From Leptolyngbya sp. PCC 7375 (GTDB lineage Bacteria > Cyanobacteriota > Cyanobacteriia > Phormidesmidales > Phormidesmidaceae), in assembly GCF_000316115.1 (NCBI RefSeq), contig NZ_JH993797.1:3086486-3150485 (forward strand): a DNA stretch of 64,000 nucleotides, in the 5' to 3' direction. Both the position numbers and the translations under genes were made by a program. The notes beneath the pieces are model-generated. The model was not told the DNA's origin. It did no database searches and worked only from the letters and a program-made list of their open reading frames with translations. Shown one piece after another: positions 51,069 to 60,877 of the stretch (the first letter of the stretch is position 1; every line of letters starts with the position of its first letter).

Positions 51069-53207
51069 TTACTGCTGTTTGAGGACAAGCAGGGTAATAT
51101 CATCAAATATTTTTTGTTCGCCAATAAACGCTTTAACATCGTTAATAATAGCTCGTTGAACATCTTCAGCCGTACTACCATGCCAACTTTGAGATATCAC
51201 CTGGCGCAAACGAGGCATACCATATTGTTTTTTATGTAAATTATAGGCTTCAGGAATTCCGTCAGTGTAGAGTACAATCCCGTCACCAGGCTGCAACTGA
51301 ACTTTGACATAGCTAATGAAGCCACCTATATTATCGTCCAACCCAATTGGCATCCCTAAGTCCATCGTATCAATGCTCTCAACCGTGCTATCGACTCTAA
51401 CGATAAGAATCTCTTCATGCTGGCCACTAATACTAACGTATCCATCTGAATAGTTGAGAATAGCAAGGGTTAAGTTCTTTTCAGAGTCCATCCGCTGGAC
51501 ATTCTGATAGATCGTACTATTAACGGTTTCTAGAAACTTAATGGGATCATGTTCTTGAATTTCTTTGAGGGTTCGCACCGCCGTTTGGGTCATGAGCATC
51601 AACATACCGCTTTCCAAGCCATGCCCTGTGACGTCACCAATGCCTAAGGTAACGATACCCTCCGTCTCTAAAACATCATAATAATCTCCACCCACTTCAT
51701 CGGCAGGTTCCATAAAGCCAACAATATCGAGGCCGTCCACATTTTTTAGTTCTTCAGCCTTAGGCAATATCATTTGCTGAATTTGTCTAACAACATCGAG
51801 TTCTGCACCCATTCGCAGGTTTTCGGCCTTTAATTTGTCATTTAAGGTACTAATTTGAGCATTAGCATTAGCAAGTTCTGCCGTACGCTCTTTAACTTTA
51901 TCTTCTAATGTTTCAAAAGATGTTCTGAGCTGACTGGCCATGCTATCGAACGAGTACGCTAACGTGCGTAATTCGCGGATGGGACCTGTTTCACTATCGC
52001 GCAGTCTAAGCTCTCCATGTTTTAGGTCTCCGCTGGCAATGGCTTTAGACGCTTGAGTGATACGTAATACAGGCTGGGTCAGCCAGCGGGTAATTAATAA
52101 CCCAATACCGACTGCAACCCCAAGGGCCAGTAATGTTAGTGCAATGGTATTGCGATTATTGGCATAGATTTGTCCCATAAAATCAGCTTCTGGAATGGCG
52201 ACCACAATTAGCCAATCAAGACCACGGCCATCACGAAATGGGAGAACTTGGACAAAATGCCGCTGTCTATGAAGTTTAAAGTTGAGCTGTTGCGATCGCG
52301 AAATTTCCTTCAGGCTGCCAAACCGTTTTTCAATATGTTGCGTGGTTCCCTGTACCAGAGGATCTTGACTATCCACAGCCTGTAAAAATTGGGGATCTTC
52401 TTCATCTCCTAACATTAAGGGTTCATCTGCCGAACTTGAGATCAAACGACCTTCACGGTCCACAACAAACGCCTGGCCTGACTTACCAATATCTAAATCT
52501 CTTAAGAAATCACGAAACTCTTCTGGTAAGACAACATCAGCAGCGCACACCCCCAACAAACGTTGCCCTGCTCTATCGTAAACAGGCAATGCCGCTGTAA
52601 TGTTGGGTAGCCCTGTGGTAAACGCAATATAAATATCTGTCCAAACTGGTTGCTGGGCTTGGGTAGCTGACCGATACCAGGGGCGCTGTCTAGCATCAAA
52701 TATAGTTTTTAACTGACGCAGAAAATAAGTCCGTTGCCCCCGGACATTGAGGGTGTAATATTGACGCTTAGCCTGAGTTGCGGCATTGCTATAGGACAGC
52801 TGTAACGAACCATCTTCTGGGTCTCGTAAAACACCAAAGAAATCTCCCCGATTGTTACCACAGTAAACAAACGCTATATTTGGGGCAATTTTCATCTGTT
52901 GATAAAGCTGGGCCTCGCCACGGGTGGCAGTTGTGACATCAATCACACCATGAATCAACGCCGTTGAATTCAATCGATTGATCTCGTGGGGGGTTTCAAA
53001 ATAGCCCTGTAGTTCTCTCTGAATTCGGGCTGACACCTCGGTGCGTAGCTGAGAGGTTAAGTCTTGCATAGCCTGTTGACTATTGCGAAATGAAAGATAG
53101 CCAACCAACCCTACAGTGGCACAAATCTGAAGAACAAATGGAACCACCAGGACTCTACGCATAGGAATACGAAAATCACTAGGTAATCCACTAAACAAGC
53201 GTTTCAT
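51069..53207 (-). CDS. Sensor PP2C (SpoIIE-type) serine phosphatase with Cache and HAMP domains
   Basis: A 712-residue membrane phosphatase. An N-terminal span (VLVVPFVLQICATVGLVGYL), an extracytoplasmic Cache-type ligand domain (about 50-320), a second span (IALTLLALGVAVGIGLLITR), a HAMP linker, a coiled coil (LANANAQISTLNDKLKAENL) and a SpoIIE-like PP2C domain (about 480-712; GGDYYDVLET, GDVTGHGLESGMLM, LYTDGIPEAYN, DDITLLVLK) follow in order. The metal-binding acids are present. It probably dephosphorylates the neighbouring STAS protein in response to an external signal. I use the ATG at 53207. Confidence 0.88.
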   Translation of the reverse strand: MKRLFSGLPSDFRIPMRRVLVVPFVLQICATVGLVGYLSFRNSQQAMQDLTSQLRTEVSARIQRELQGYFETPHEINRLNSTALIHGVIDVTTATRGEAQLYQQMKIAPNIAFVYCGNNRGDFFGVLRDPEDGSLQLSYSNAATQAKRQYYTLNVRGQRTYFLRQLKTIFDARQRPWYRSATQAQQPVWTDIYIAFTTGLPNITAALPVYDRAGQRLLGVCAADVVLPEEFRDFLRDLDIGKSGQAFVVDREGRLISSSADEPLMLGDEEDPQFLQAVDSQDPLVQGTTQHIEKRFGSLKEISRSQQLNFKLHRQRHFVQVLPFRDGRGLDWLIVVAIPEADFMGQIYANNRNTIALTLLALGVAVGIGLLITRWLTQPVLRITQASKAIASGDLKHGELRLRDSETGPIRELRTLAYSFDSMASQLRTSFETLEDKVKERTAELANANAQISTLNDKLKAENLRMGAELDVVRQIQQMILPKAEELKNVDGLDIVGFMEPADEVGGDYYDVLETEGIVTLGIGDVTGHGLESGMLMLMTQTAVRTLKEIQEHDPIKFLETVNSTIYQNVQRMDSEKNLTLAILNYSDGYVSISGQHEEILIVRVDSTVESIDTMDLGMPIGLDDNIGGFISYVKVQLQPGDGIVLYTDGIPEAYNLHKKQYGMPRLRQVISQSWHGSTAEDVQRAIINDVKAFIGEQKIFDDITLLVLKQQ

Positions 53208-53265
53208 GCTTATACACCACCGTTGGCTGCTGGGGACAATCAAGTCTTGAGGCAGACTAATAGAA

Positions 53266-53628
53266 CTACTCTACGTCCAACCGTAGGCTAGGAAGAAATT
53301 TCTGGAGATTTCTCAATGATTTGCCCTGCCAGGGCACCTCATGGGAACCCAAAATGGCTAGCTGAATATCTTTCTTTTTGCGTAAACCCAAGACAAATTT
53401 GGACAACATACTAATACCAGAGCTGTTGAGAAACCCTAACCGTCTTAGATCGATGGTCATGACAGCAGGGTTGCCACTGGCTATCTCCTGTAGCAAGTCT
53501 TTAATCGGAGCGTAATCGTTGGGACCGCTTAATGCCAACTCCCCCTGAAACGTTACAACAACAGCATCGGCATCGTAGTGAACAACGTAATCTTCGCCTT
53601 TGATTTCCTGATTGACCATTAGCAGCAT
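53266..53628 (-). CDS. STAS-domain anti-sigma factor antagonist
   Basis: A 120-residue single STAS domain. The phospho-acceptor serine lies in FLNSSGISMLSKFVLGL (one of the two Ser of the SS pair). It is upstream of the phosphatase and the ATP-binding protein, so it is the likely switch element phosphorylated by the latter and dephosphorylated by the former. The family is SpoIIAA/RsbV-like. Spacing to the phosphatase gene is 58 bp, so both are probably cotranscribed. Confidence 0.85.
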   Translation of the reverse strand: MLLMVNQEIKGEDYVVHYDADAVVVTFQGELALSGPNDYAPIKDLLQEIASGNPAVMTIDLRRLGFLNSSGISMLSKFVLGLRKKKDIQLAILGSHEVPWQGKSLRNLQKFLPSLRLDVE

Positions 53629-53772
53629 CTTTTGCGAGTACAGGGTATGTAGAAGAAATTATCCTTCACTAAGCCCCTTAGGCAGCCAACCCCTTTCTAG
53701 TTTTTCAGGGTGGGTAATGATAGCTTGGGCCGCAACCATCGTGTAGATGGGACTGTTTTCGATCTTGATTAT

Positions 53773-54969
53773 TTATAGAGAATGACCGTGCAGAAAGGTT
53801 TCTATGGTATCAATTAGGCGATCAATTTCCGCCTCAGTCGTAAAGTAATGGACACAAGCTCGCACACAGCTGGGTGACAATAGGGTACGTAGATAGAACT
53901 GTTGCGATTCCAAATAGATAACAAGTTTTTGATGCAGGTCTGGGGAATACTCTCCTGCTTGAAAAAGTTGAAAGGATACTAAACCAGACTCTGGAGGCGA
54001 CTTCAAAAGACACTGGACTGCCCGCAGGCTGTTGAGCTTACCCCAGAGATAACTGCTGAGCTGACAAATGCGAAAGTAGCGTTCTTCCGCAGTGCCCCAG
54101 CTATGATGGGATGCGATCGCAACCCGTAATCCACTACATAGCGCCACATTAGAGGTAGCCACTTCATACCGCCGGGCATCGGACTGCCACCCCGTAGGCT
54201 GTCCCTCTTTATTCATAGTAATGCCGCGCCAACCAATAAACGTCGGCGCAAGCTCCTCCATCGCTGCGGGACTGACATACAGCCCCCCCAACCCAGCCGG
54301 ACCGCAACACCATTTATGGCCGGTAAATGCATAGAAGTCCACACCGGTCTCAGCCATCTGTAGGGGTAACATACCGACCGATTGAGCAGCATCTGACAAA
54401 ACACGCACCGTCTGGGGCTGAGCATGGCACAACTGACAGATCTCCGTTAGTGGCATCACCTGACCCGTATTCCAAAGAACGTGGCTCACCACCACCAAAC
54501 GGGTATTGGGACGCAACTGGGATTGAATCATGGCCACCGGATTGGCCATATTGATCTGACTGAGGTGAGGAAAAATACTGACCTCTAAGTCGAAGCGTCG
54601 CTGTAGCTCGTACACTGCCGCAAAAATACCAGGATGTTCGCAATCCGATAGCAGGATATGATCACCGTTGCGCCAGGACATCCCCCACAGCGCAATGTTA
54701 CAGCCAACAGTAACATCCTCCGTCAGCACCATGGTCTGGGGTGACACACCTAACTCGTCCGCCAAAACACGTCGGGTTTTCTCCCCTTCAACCTGCATCC
54801 ATGTATTAACCGCACTCCCAAAGGGACCACGAGTTTGCATGGTCTGATGGGCAAACTGAATTGCCTTCAGCGCATTGAGCACCATCGGGCCTTGACCACC
54901 GTAGTTGAAATAAGATTTGTTTTGCAGCGCTGGAATTGTCTGACGATATTGCGCAATGCTGACACTCAT
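53773..54969 (-). CDS. Class V aminotransferase (cysteine desulfurase/epimerase-like)
   Basis: A 398-residue PLP enzyme of aminotransferase class V. The PLP lysine is in AFTGHKWCCGPAGLGGLYVS (about residue 220) and a Cys-rich late segment LLSPSCVRACVHYFTTEAEI is present. Its closest relatives by layout are isopenicillin-N epimerase-like or cysteine desulfurase-like proteins. Conserved DAAQSVGMLPL (PLP Asp) confirms a working fold. Substrate unknown. The gene stands alone on the minus strand. Confidence 0.85.
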   Translation of the reverse strand: MSVSIAQYRQTIPALQNKSYFNYGGQGPMVLNALKAIQFAHQTMQTRGPFGSAVNTWMQVEGEKTRRVLADELGVSPQTMVLTEDVTVGCNIALWGMSWRNGDHILLSDCEHPGIFAAVYELQRRFDLEVSIFPHLSQINMANPVAMIQSQLRPNTRLVVVSHVLWNTGQVMPLTEICQLCHAQPQTVRVLSDAAQSVGMLPLQMAETGVDFYAFTGHKWCCGPAGLGGLYVSPAAMEELAPTFIGWRGITMNKEGQPTGWQSDARRYEVATSNVALCSGLRVAIASHHSWGTAEERYFRICQLSSYLWGKLNSLRAVQCLLKSPPESGLVSFQLFQAGEYSPDLHQKLVIYLESQQFYLRTLLSPSCVRACVHYFTTEAEIDRLIDTIETFLHGHSL

Positions 54970-55197
54970 GAAGGCACAACCAAGCCAGTTAAAGATTTAT
55001 CAAGTTTAATCTATCCTGCATCGGTTATTTTATCCGTAAAGACAGGCTTTCTGGGTGTTTTTTACAGATTCCGGATGGAGGTTAAATCGATCTGAACCTA
55101 TTTACTATCAGGCCGGGTAAATTGTAAAAGAGATTACTATTCCACATTAACTACTTAATGGTTAATGCTTTAGCGACCATAACGGAAACCGATACTA

Positions 55198-55776
55198 ATG
55201 CGCCTTTCACGCTCGATTTTGCCAGTGGGGTTAGCAGCCCTAACACTAGCCAGCTGTGGCCCTTCAAAGGTTGCTCAGTGCAATGCGTTTGCCGATGTGA
55301 TCAATCAGGCCCAGGTGTTCAAGGATGAATTTGAGACCGAAATCGATAGCTTCACCCAACAGGCCCAAGGTGCTGAAAGTCTAGGGGACATCCAAACCGC
55401 TGCCACCCAATACATCAGTGCCGTCGAAAAGGTGGTGGTTAGCATCGATGGCATGGTCACTAGCCTAAGTGAGTTGGAACTGGCTGATGAACAGTTATCC
55501 CAATACCGTGACGGTTACGCCGAAATCATTTCTGGCTCAGCCACAGAACTCAATGTGGCCGGTGAAGCCATGCAGCTGGTGGCCAATGCCGAATCAGAAA
55601 CTGACCTCAGCAATGTATTGGAGGAATTTCAAGGCAAAGCCAACAATGCATTCACCAATTTGCAAACCTTGTCACAAAACGAAGCCACCCTGGTGAATGA
55701 CATTAATACCTATTGTGGTGCCGAGGTCCCCATCGGCACTGAAGAAGAGGCTCCCGCAGCACCTGCCGATGAATAG
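55198..55776 (+). CDS. Lipoprotein of unknown function
   Basis: A 192-residue protein with a lipoprotein signal (GLAALTLASCGPSK; lipobox LASC with Cys20). The mature part is long helices with few aromatics (IDSFTQQAQGAESLGDIQTA), rather like a coiled-coil or helical bundle, with an acidic, Pro/Ala end. It lies 49 bp upstream of aroA in the same direction. I know no family function. Confidence 0.7.
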   Translation: MRLSRSILPVGLAALTLASCGPSKVAQCNAFADVINQAQVFKDEFETEIDSFTQQAQGAESLGDIQTAATQYISAVEKVVVSIDGMVTSLSELELADEQLSQYRDGYAEIISGSATELNVAGEAMQLVANAESETDLSNVLEEFQGKANNAFTNLQTLSQNEATLVNDINTYCGAEVPIGTEEEAPAAPADE

Positions 55777-55825
55777 GTAGGCCTTCACGATAGAATCTAT
55801 AGCGCCGCTTGCTGATTCCATCGCC

Positions 55826-57175
55826 ATGGTTACCTCGTCTTCTGCTTTGCTGATTGAAACTGATGCCGCCTCTCACCAGGCGTGGACTATTACGGCCAAT
55901 GGTCGAGGGCTAAAAGGGCGACTCCAGGTGCCTGGCGATAAGTCTATTTCCCATCGGTCTCTAATGCTGGGAGCGTTAGCCAGCGGTGAAACTCGCATTA
56001 AAGGGCTGCTGCTGGGAGAAGATCCCCGCAGTACTGCGGCTTGTTTTCAGGCCATGGGGGCGAAGATTTCTGACCTAGCAGCAGAATGGATCACCGTCCA
56101 AGGCTTAGGGGTGGGCAACCTCAAGGAGCCTAACACTGTTTTAGATGCGGGCAACTCAGGAACCACGCTGAGACTCATGCTGGGGTTACTAGCTTCGCAA
56201 CCAGGTCGTTTCTTTACCGTGACCGGTGATAATTCTTTGCGATCGCGCCCCATGGCGCGGGTGATCACCCCCCTGACTACGATGGGCGCTCAGATTTGGG
56301 GCCGCAATAACAACCAGCTTGCGCCCTTAGCCATCCAAGGCCAAACGTTATCTCCTATCCATTACCAATCTCCCATTGCCTCAGCCCAGGTCAAGTCCTG
56401 CATCTTACTGGCTGGCCTCTCAGTGGATGGTGATACTACAGTTACCGAGCCCAGCCTCTCACGCGACCACAGTGAACGCATGCTCAGTGCCTTTGGCGCT
56501 AACCTAACTGTTGATCGAGACGCCTGTCGCGTGACACTACACGGCCCGAGCCAGCTGCAAGGGCAAACCGTGATTGTCCCTGGCGACATCAGCTCTGCCG
56601 CCTATTGGATGGTGGCCGCCGCCATCGTACCTGGATCAGACCTCGTGATTGAAAACATCGGCGTCAATCCGACCCGTACTGGAATTTTAGAGGCGCTACA
56701 ACGGATGGAAGCCGATATTACCTTGGAAAATGAGCGGGAAGTCACGGGAGAACCCGTCGCTGACATTCGGGTACGTACCAGTCAACTCAAGGCCTGCACC
56801 ATTGGTGGCGATCTCATTCCTCGCCTGATTGATGAAGTCCCCATTCTGGCCGTGGCCGCCCTCTTCGCTGATGGCACTACGCGCATTGAAGATGCTGCCG
56901 AACTGCGGGTCAAAGAAAGCGATCGCATCGCTGCAACCGCCAGCCAACTCAACCAACTAGGTGCATCCGTCAGCGAGCTCTCCGACGGTCTAGAAATTCA
57001 GGGTGGAACCACCCTCACGGGCGCAAATGTCGATAGCTTTACCGACCACCGTATTGCCATGAGTCTCGCCATTGCGGCCCTGCGCGCCGCTGGCTCTACC
57101 ACCATTCACCAGGCAGAAGCCGCCGCTGTATCCTACCCCCCCTTTGCTAAAACCCTAGAGGAATTTGCCCTTTAG
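55826..57175 (+). CDS. aroA: EPSP synthase (3-phosphoshikimate 1-carboxyvinyltransferase)
   Basis: A 449-residue enzyme of the shikimate pathway that joins PEP with shikimate-3-phosphate. Motifs: PGDKSISHRSLMLGALA, DAGNSGTTLRLMLGLL, SRDHSERMLSAFG, ELRVKESDRIAATASQL and DGLEIQGG near the end. Length typical of AroA. The N-terminus has about 20 extra residues before the first strand, so the start may be a little downstream. Upstream neighbour is a lipoprotein gene. Confidence 0.95.
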   Translation: MVTSSSALLIETDAASHQAWTITANGRGLKGRLQVPGDKSISHRSLMLGALASGETRIKGLLLGEDPRSTAACFQAMGAKISDLAAEWITVQGLGVGNLKEPNTVLDAGNSGTTLRLMLGLLASQPGRFFTVTGDNSLRSRPMARVITPLTTMGAQIWGRNNNQLAPLAIQGQTLSPIHYQSPIASAQVKSCILLAGLSVDGDTTVTEPSLSRDHSERMLSAFGANLTVDRDACRVTLHGPSQLQGQTVIVPGDISSAAYWMVAAAIVPGSDLVIENIGVNPTRTGILEALQRMEADITLENEREVTGEPVADIRVRTSQLKACTIGGDLIPRLIDEVPILAVAALFADGTTRIEDAAELRVKESDRIAATASQLNQLGASVSELSDGLEIQGGTTLTGANVDSFTDHRIAMSLAIAALRAAGSTTIHQAEAAAVSYPPFAKTLEEFAL

Positions 57176-57400
57176 ACCTTGAGTAAATTGCATCTTGAGT
57201 CAGGGCTGCTGCTGCGTAAAAATTCCCACTCCCTATTCCCCTGTCCCAACTCGATTGATTCCTCTCCACGTCGGGAATTCTAGAGCAACTGTGGAAACCA
57301 TCAAGGGGAAGCCATCCAACGTTGATCAAGCGACTGGTTGGCCTGCCTCCGACATGCCATCTGTTGCCCGATTTTTGATCAGGGTTGCAACATAGCATCT

Positions 57401-59125
57401 ATGCAAAAGATTTTATTGATTGGGTCATCGAAGTTATATACGTCAACAACGGAGCAAACGATTGCAGCTGCAGGCTACATCGTTGAACGGGCAGACACAG
57501 GCACTGCTGGGTTGGAGCTAGTCCGTGCTCAAAATCCTAATCTGGTGGTCTGTGATTGGGAGTTAAGTGATTGCAATGGTCACTACGTGCTGAAACAAAT
57601 GCGTAAAGACCTACAGCTAGCGGTCACGCCATTTATCATGCTGAGCCCACTGTATGACCGAAAACACCTGCGTCACACCATGCAGATGGGGGCAGATGAC
57701 TGTCTGATCCATCCATTTTCGGATGATGTCTTGATTGCTGCGATCTCAGCCCGATTAAAACATCAAGAAGCCATTACCAACCACTACCTCAGCCATTTAC
57801 GGCTAGCCGCAGAACACCTGAATCGGCTGTCCTACTATGACAGTCTCACCAAACTACCTAATCATCTGTTATTTGAGCAACGTTTTACTCAACTCATCCA
57901 AACATCGGCTAACCCCATAGCCTTGCTTTCCCTCAGTCTGGATCGCCTCAGGCAAATCAACAACATTTTAGGCTACCCAGCCGGTGATAGCCTTTTGCAA
58001 TCCACCAGCCATCGACTCCAGGCCTGTCTCCCCAATGGTACGATGCTGGCCCGACTGACCGGCAATCAGTTTGCGATCGCCCTCAGCAATATAGATAGCC
58101 TGGTAACCGTCAAAAAGCTGGCAACAGAGCTGATGGATGCCCTAAGTCGCCCATTTTCACTACCTGGCCACGAAGTTTTTCTCACCGCCAGCGTAGGCGT
58201 AGCCATGTATCCCCACAACAGCCGAGAATTAACGGTGCTCATGCGCCAGGCCGATGCGGCCCTGGAATATGCCAAACGTCAAAAAAGTAACTACTGCCAG
58301 TTTTATCAACCTGATATGGTAGTCGCCACCGAATATCAAATTCGGTTAGAAACCTGGCTACGCTATGCCCTGGAACGCGATGAATTTGAAGTGCACTACC
58401 AGCCTCAACTCAATCTACAAACCGGCCAGATCGAAGCAGCAGAAGCCTTGATTCGGTGGCACCATCCCGAAGCAGGCAATATATCCCCCGGTTTGTTTAT
58501 TCCACTGGCCGAAGAAACAGGATTGATTATCTCCATCGGCCAATGGGTACTAGAGACAGCCTGCCGCCAAGTTCGCCAATGGCAAGAGATGAATCTGGGT
58601 TTGCGCCACGTATCAGTAAATTTATCCAGCGTCCAGTTTAACCAGGGCAACCTGAGTCAGCGAGTGGCCCAGACCCTTCAAAATATTGGCGTATCCCCAC
58701 GCATGCTAGAACTGGAAATCACCGAAACCGCATTGATTCAAGATGCCAATGCCGCCATCCGCACATTAAATGAACTCAAACACCTGGGCATTCGTTTAGC
58801 TGTGGACGATTTCGGTACTGGGTATTCATCCCTGAGCTATTTGCAGAAACTGCCCATCGACACCCTCAAGATTGACAACTGTTTTGTGCGCGGCGTCACC
58901 ACTGACCCCAAAAATCAGGTTATTCTCAAATCAGCCATTGATATGGGGCACGATTTAGGACTTTGTATCATTGCAGAAGGTGTAGAGACCTTGGATGAAC
59001 AAAGTCTATTGGAAACCTATCAATGTGATTTTGCCCAGGGCTATTTCATCGGCAAACCGATGAGCGCTCAGCACCTACAAGCTTATTTAGAACAACAAAC
59101 AGCACTGGTCAGTTTAGCGTCGTAA
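57401..59125 (+). CDS. Response regulator with degenerate GGDEF and intact EAL domain
   Basis: A 574-residue protein. REC domain at about 1-120 with the phosphoacceptor Asp52 in VVCDWELSD. A GGDEF domain at about 140-305 has TGNQF where GGDEF should stand, so diguanylate cyclase activity is unlikely. The EAL domain (about 320-565) keeps EALIRWHHPE, ITETALI, DDFGTGYSSLSYLQ and EGVETL, so c-di-GMP phosphodiesterase activity is likely. The ATG at 57401 is the natural start; the longer frame adds 21 non-conserved residues. Confidence 0.9.
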   Translation: MQKILLIGSSKLYTSTTEQTIAAAGYIVERADTGTAGLELVRAQNPNLVVCDWELSDCNGHYVLKQMRKDLQLAVTPFIMLSPLYDRKHLRHTMQMGADDCLIHPFSDDVLIAAISARLKHQEAITNHYLSHLRLAAEHLNRLSYYDSLTKLPNHLLFEQRFTQLIQTSANPIALLSLSLDRLRQINNILGYPAGDSLLQSTSHRLQACLPNGTMLARLTGNQFAIALSNIDSLVTVKKLATELMDALSRPFSLPGHEVFLTASVGVAMYPHNSRELTVLMRQADAALEYAKRQKSNYCQFYQPDMVVATEYQIRLETWLRYALERDEFEVHYQPQLNLQTGQIEAAEALIRWHHPEAGNISPGLFIPLAEETGLIISIGQWVLETACRQVRQWQEMNLGLRHVSVNLSSVQFNQGNLSQRVAQTLQNIGVSPRMLELEITETALIQDANAAIRTLNELKHLGIRLAVDDFGTGYSSLSYLQKLPIDTLKIDNCFVRGVTTDPKNQVILKSAIDMGHDLGLCIIAEGVETLDEQSLLETYQCDFAQGYFIGKPMSAQHLQAYLEQQTALVSLAS

Positions 59126-59362
59126 TCATCGCTAACGGCCTTTGGAGGTAGTTTTTTAGAGGTACCGTAGTTATGCTAAAGGGCCGGGGAATAATAGGCA
59201 CATAGCTAGACAGTACATACTACGAGACTTAGGTGTATAACCCGCATTAGCTAGTGGTTAGCGAGTTACCATAGCGTTGGCCCTAGATCGTTCTTGTATA
59301 TCAGGATGCTTGGGGCACCGACAAGTAAACAACGTTTCTGGGTTGCGGGTTAGGCAAAATAT

Positions 59363-59806
59363 ATGTGGCGACAGTGGAGAAAGGTCAACAACTACGTCCA
59401 TAGCGTACAAACGTATCAAGATATGAGCCCTGATTTGACCATACGAAATCAGGTCAATCAAGCACTACGGCAGCATCGTCCCCCCCTATCATCAGAGGAC
59501 TGGTGCAACGAATGTCATCGAGTCACGCAATCTGCGCCTACAACCCTGAGGTTTATCTACCGAACCCTAGAAAAATATTCCGGTATCGAATTTAGCCGCG
59601 TCAGACCCCAGGATCACCTAGTGGAGGATCTGCAATTTCCGATGGTGTGCTGGTTTGACTGGTCGACAAGCTTTTGCGACGACGTCATCCAGCACTTTGA
59701 TATAGATATCAGTGACTGCTTTGATGAAACGCGCTGCGACACCCTAGCCGACTTGATCATGTTTTTGGATGCCTGTTTGGTCAATCAATCATCTCCAGCC
59801 AACTAA
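59363..59806 (+). CDS. Acyl-carrier-protein-like small protein (DUF1493-like)
   Basis: A protein of up to 147 residues. The second half (FSRVRPQDHLVEDLQFPMVC, then DWSTSFCDDVIQHFDIDISD and TLADLIMFLDACLV) has the ACP-like helical layout seen in DUF1493 proteins, without the usual DSL serine. The function of such proteins is not established. The start may also be the ATG at 59423, since the 20 residues before it look non-conserved. Confidence 0.55.
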   Translation: MWRQWRKVNNYVHSVQTYQDMSPDLTIRNQVNQALRQHRPPLSSEDWCNECHRVTQSAPTTLRFIYRTLEKYSGIEFSRVRPQDHLVEDLQFPMVCWFDWSTSFCDDVIQHFDIDISDCFDETRCDTLADLIMFLDACLVNQSSPAN

Positions 59807-59926
59807 TGCCATTGCTGATCCTAAATCAGCAATGCCGACTAAATATTACAGACCGAAACTAACCAAGTAAGGTTGTAACAGCGTTACATTAAAATGTAAT
59901 CCTGGCTCTTATTGACTAGCCCTGCC

Positions 59927-60448
59927 ATGCCTAGAACTCAGCGCAACGATAATTTCATCGATAAATCCTTTACGGTCATGGCCGATATGATCCTAAAGAT
60001 GCTGCCAACGAAAAAGCAGGCAAAAGAAGCCTTTGCTTATTATCGTGACGGCATGTCTGCCCAGGCCGATGGCGAATATGCAGAAGCCCTAGATAACTAC
60101 AAAGTGGCCCTAGAGCTAGAAGAGGATCCCTACGATAAGAGCTTCATTCTCTACAATATGGGGCTAATCCACGCCAGCAACGGTGACCATGATGCAGCTT
60201 TAGAAAAGTATGCGGCAGCCATCGCACTTAACCCCCGTATGCCCCAGGCATTAAATAATACTGCCGTCATCCACCATTACCGAGGTGAGCAGGCCGAAGC
60301 AGCGGGTGATAAAAAGGGCGCTGAAATTTTTTATGACGAAGCGGCTAGCTATTGGCTGGAAGCATTACGCATGGCTCCCAATAACTATATTGAGGCGCAA
60401 AACTGGTTGAAGAATACGGGTCGAATGGCAGCAGATGTATTCTTTTAA
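59927..60448 (+). CDS. ycf3: Photosystem I assembly protein Ycf3
   Basis: A 173-residue TPR protein starting MPRTQRNDNFIDKSFTVMAD. Three tetratricopeptide repeats are visible (AKEAFAYYRDGMSAQADGEY, YNMGLIHASNGDHDAALEKY, YYW-type last repeat with ASYWLEALRMAPNNYIEAQ) and the family end WLKNTGRMAADVFF. Ycf3 helps assemble the PSI reaction centre at the thylakoid. The ATG at 59927 gives the family start; an upstream ATG adds five residues. Confidence 0.95.
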   Translation: MPRTQRNDNFIDKSFTVMADMILKMLPTKKQAKEAFAYYRDGMSAQADGEYAEALDNYKVALELEEDPYDKSFILYNMGLIHASNGDHDAALEKYAAAIALNPRMPQALNNTAVIHHYRGEQAEAAGDKKGAEIFYDEAASYWLEALRMAPNNYIEAQNWLKNTGRMAADVFF

Positions 60449-60514
60449 CTCATACATTGGACGGTGGGCAGTGCCCACCCTATCCTTTATTTACTTACGA
60501 TTAGCCTTTCCCAA

Positions 60515-60802
60515 ATGATTGATTTAGAACAGGTTCGCAAGGTGGCGCTCTTAGCTCGTTTAGAGCTGACAGAAGCAGAAGAGCAGCAGTTTACAGAGCA
60601 GCTAAGCGGTATTTTGGACTATGTGCAGCAGCTCAATGAGTTGAACACAGAGAATATTGAACCGACAACTCGGGCCATTGAGCTGAGCAATATTACTCGA
60701 CAGGATGAGTTAGCGCCCTTTGCAGATCGAGAGTCTATCTTGGATATTGCACCGGACCGTGAAGATGATTTCTTCAAGGTGCCTAAGATTCTTGGCAGTT
60801 AG
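60515..60802 (+). CDS. gatC: Aspartyl/glutamyl-tRNA amidotransferase subunit C
   Basis: A 95-residue GatC starting MIDLEQVRKVALLARLELTE, with the conserved LSGILDYVQQLNELNTENIE and the late VPKILGS. It stabilises GatA in the GatCAB complex that makes Gln-tRNA and Asn-tRNA by transamidation. I use the ATG at 60515; the longer frame (60464) adds unrelated residues. Confidence 0.93.
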   Translation: MIDLEQVRKVALLARLELTEAEEQQFTEQLSGILDYVQQLNELNTENIEPTTRAIELSNITRQDELAPFADRESILDIAPDREDDFFKVPKILGS

Positions 60803-60843
60803 TTGATTCAATCGATTCGATTTGTAAAGACGTTCCCTGGTTT

Positions 60844-60873
60844 GTAGAGACCGTTCCATGGAACGGTCTCTAC
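60844..60873. repeat. Perfect 30-bp palindromic repeat
   Basis: Perfect palindrome with core GTTCCATGGAAC and arms GTAGAGACC/GGTCTCTAC, preceded by a diverged partial copy (GTAAAGACGTTCC at 60823-60835). The family also appears diverged at 41691-41717. It lies between gatC and the creatininase gene and could serve as a terminator for both. Confidence 0.8.
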
Positions 60874-60877
60874 AAAA

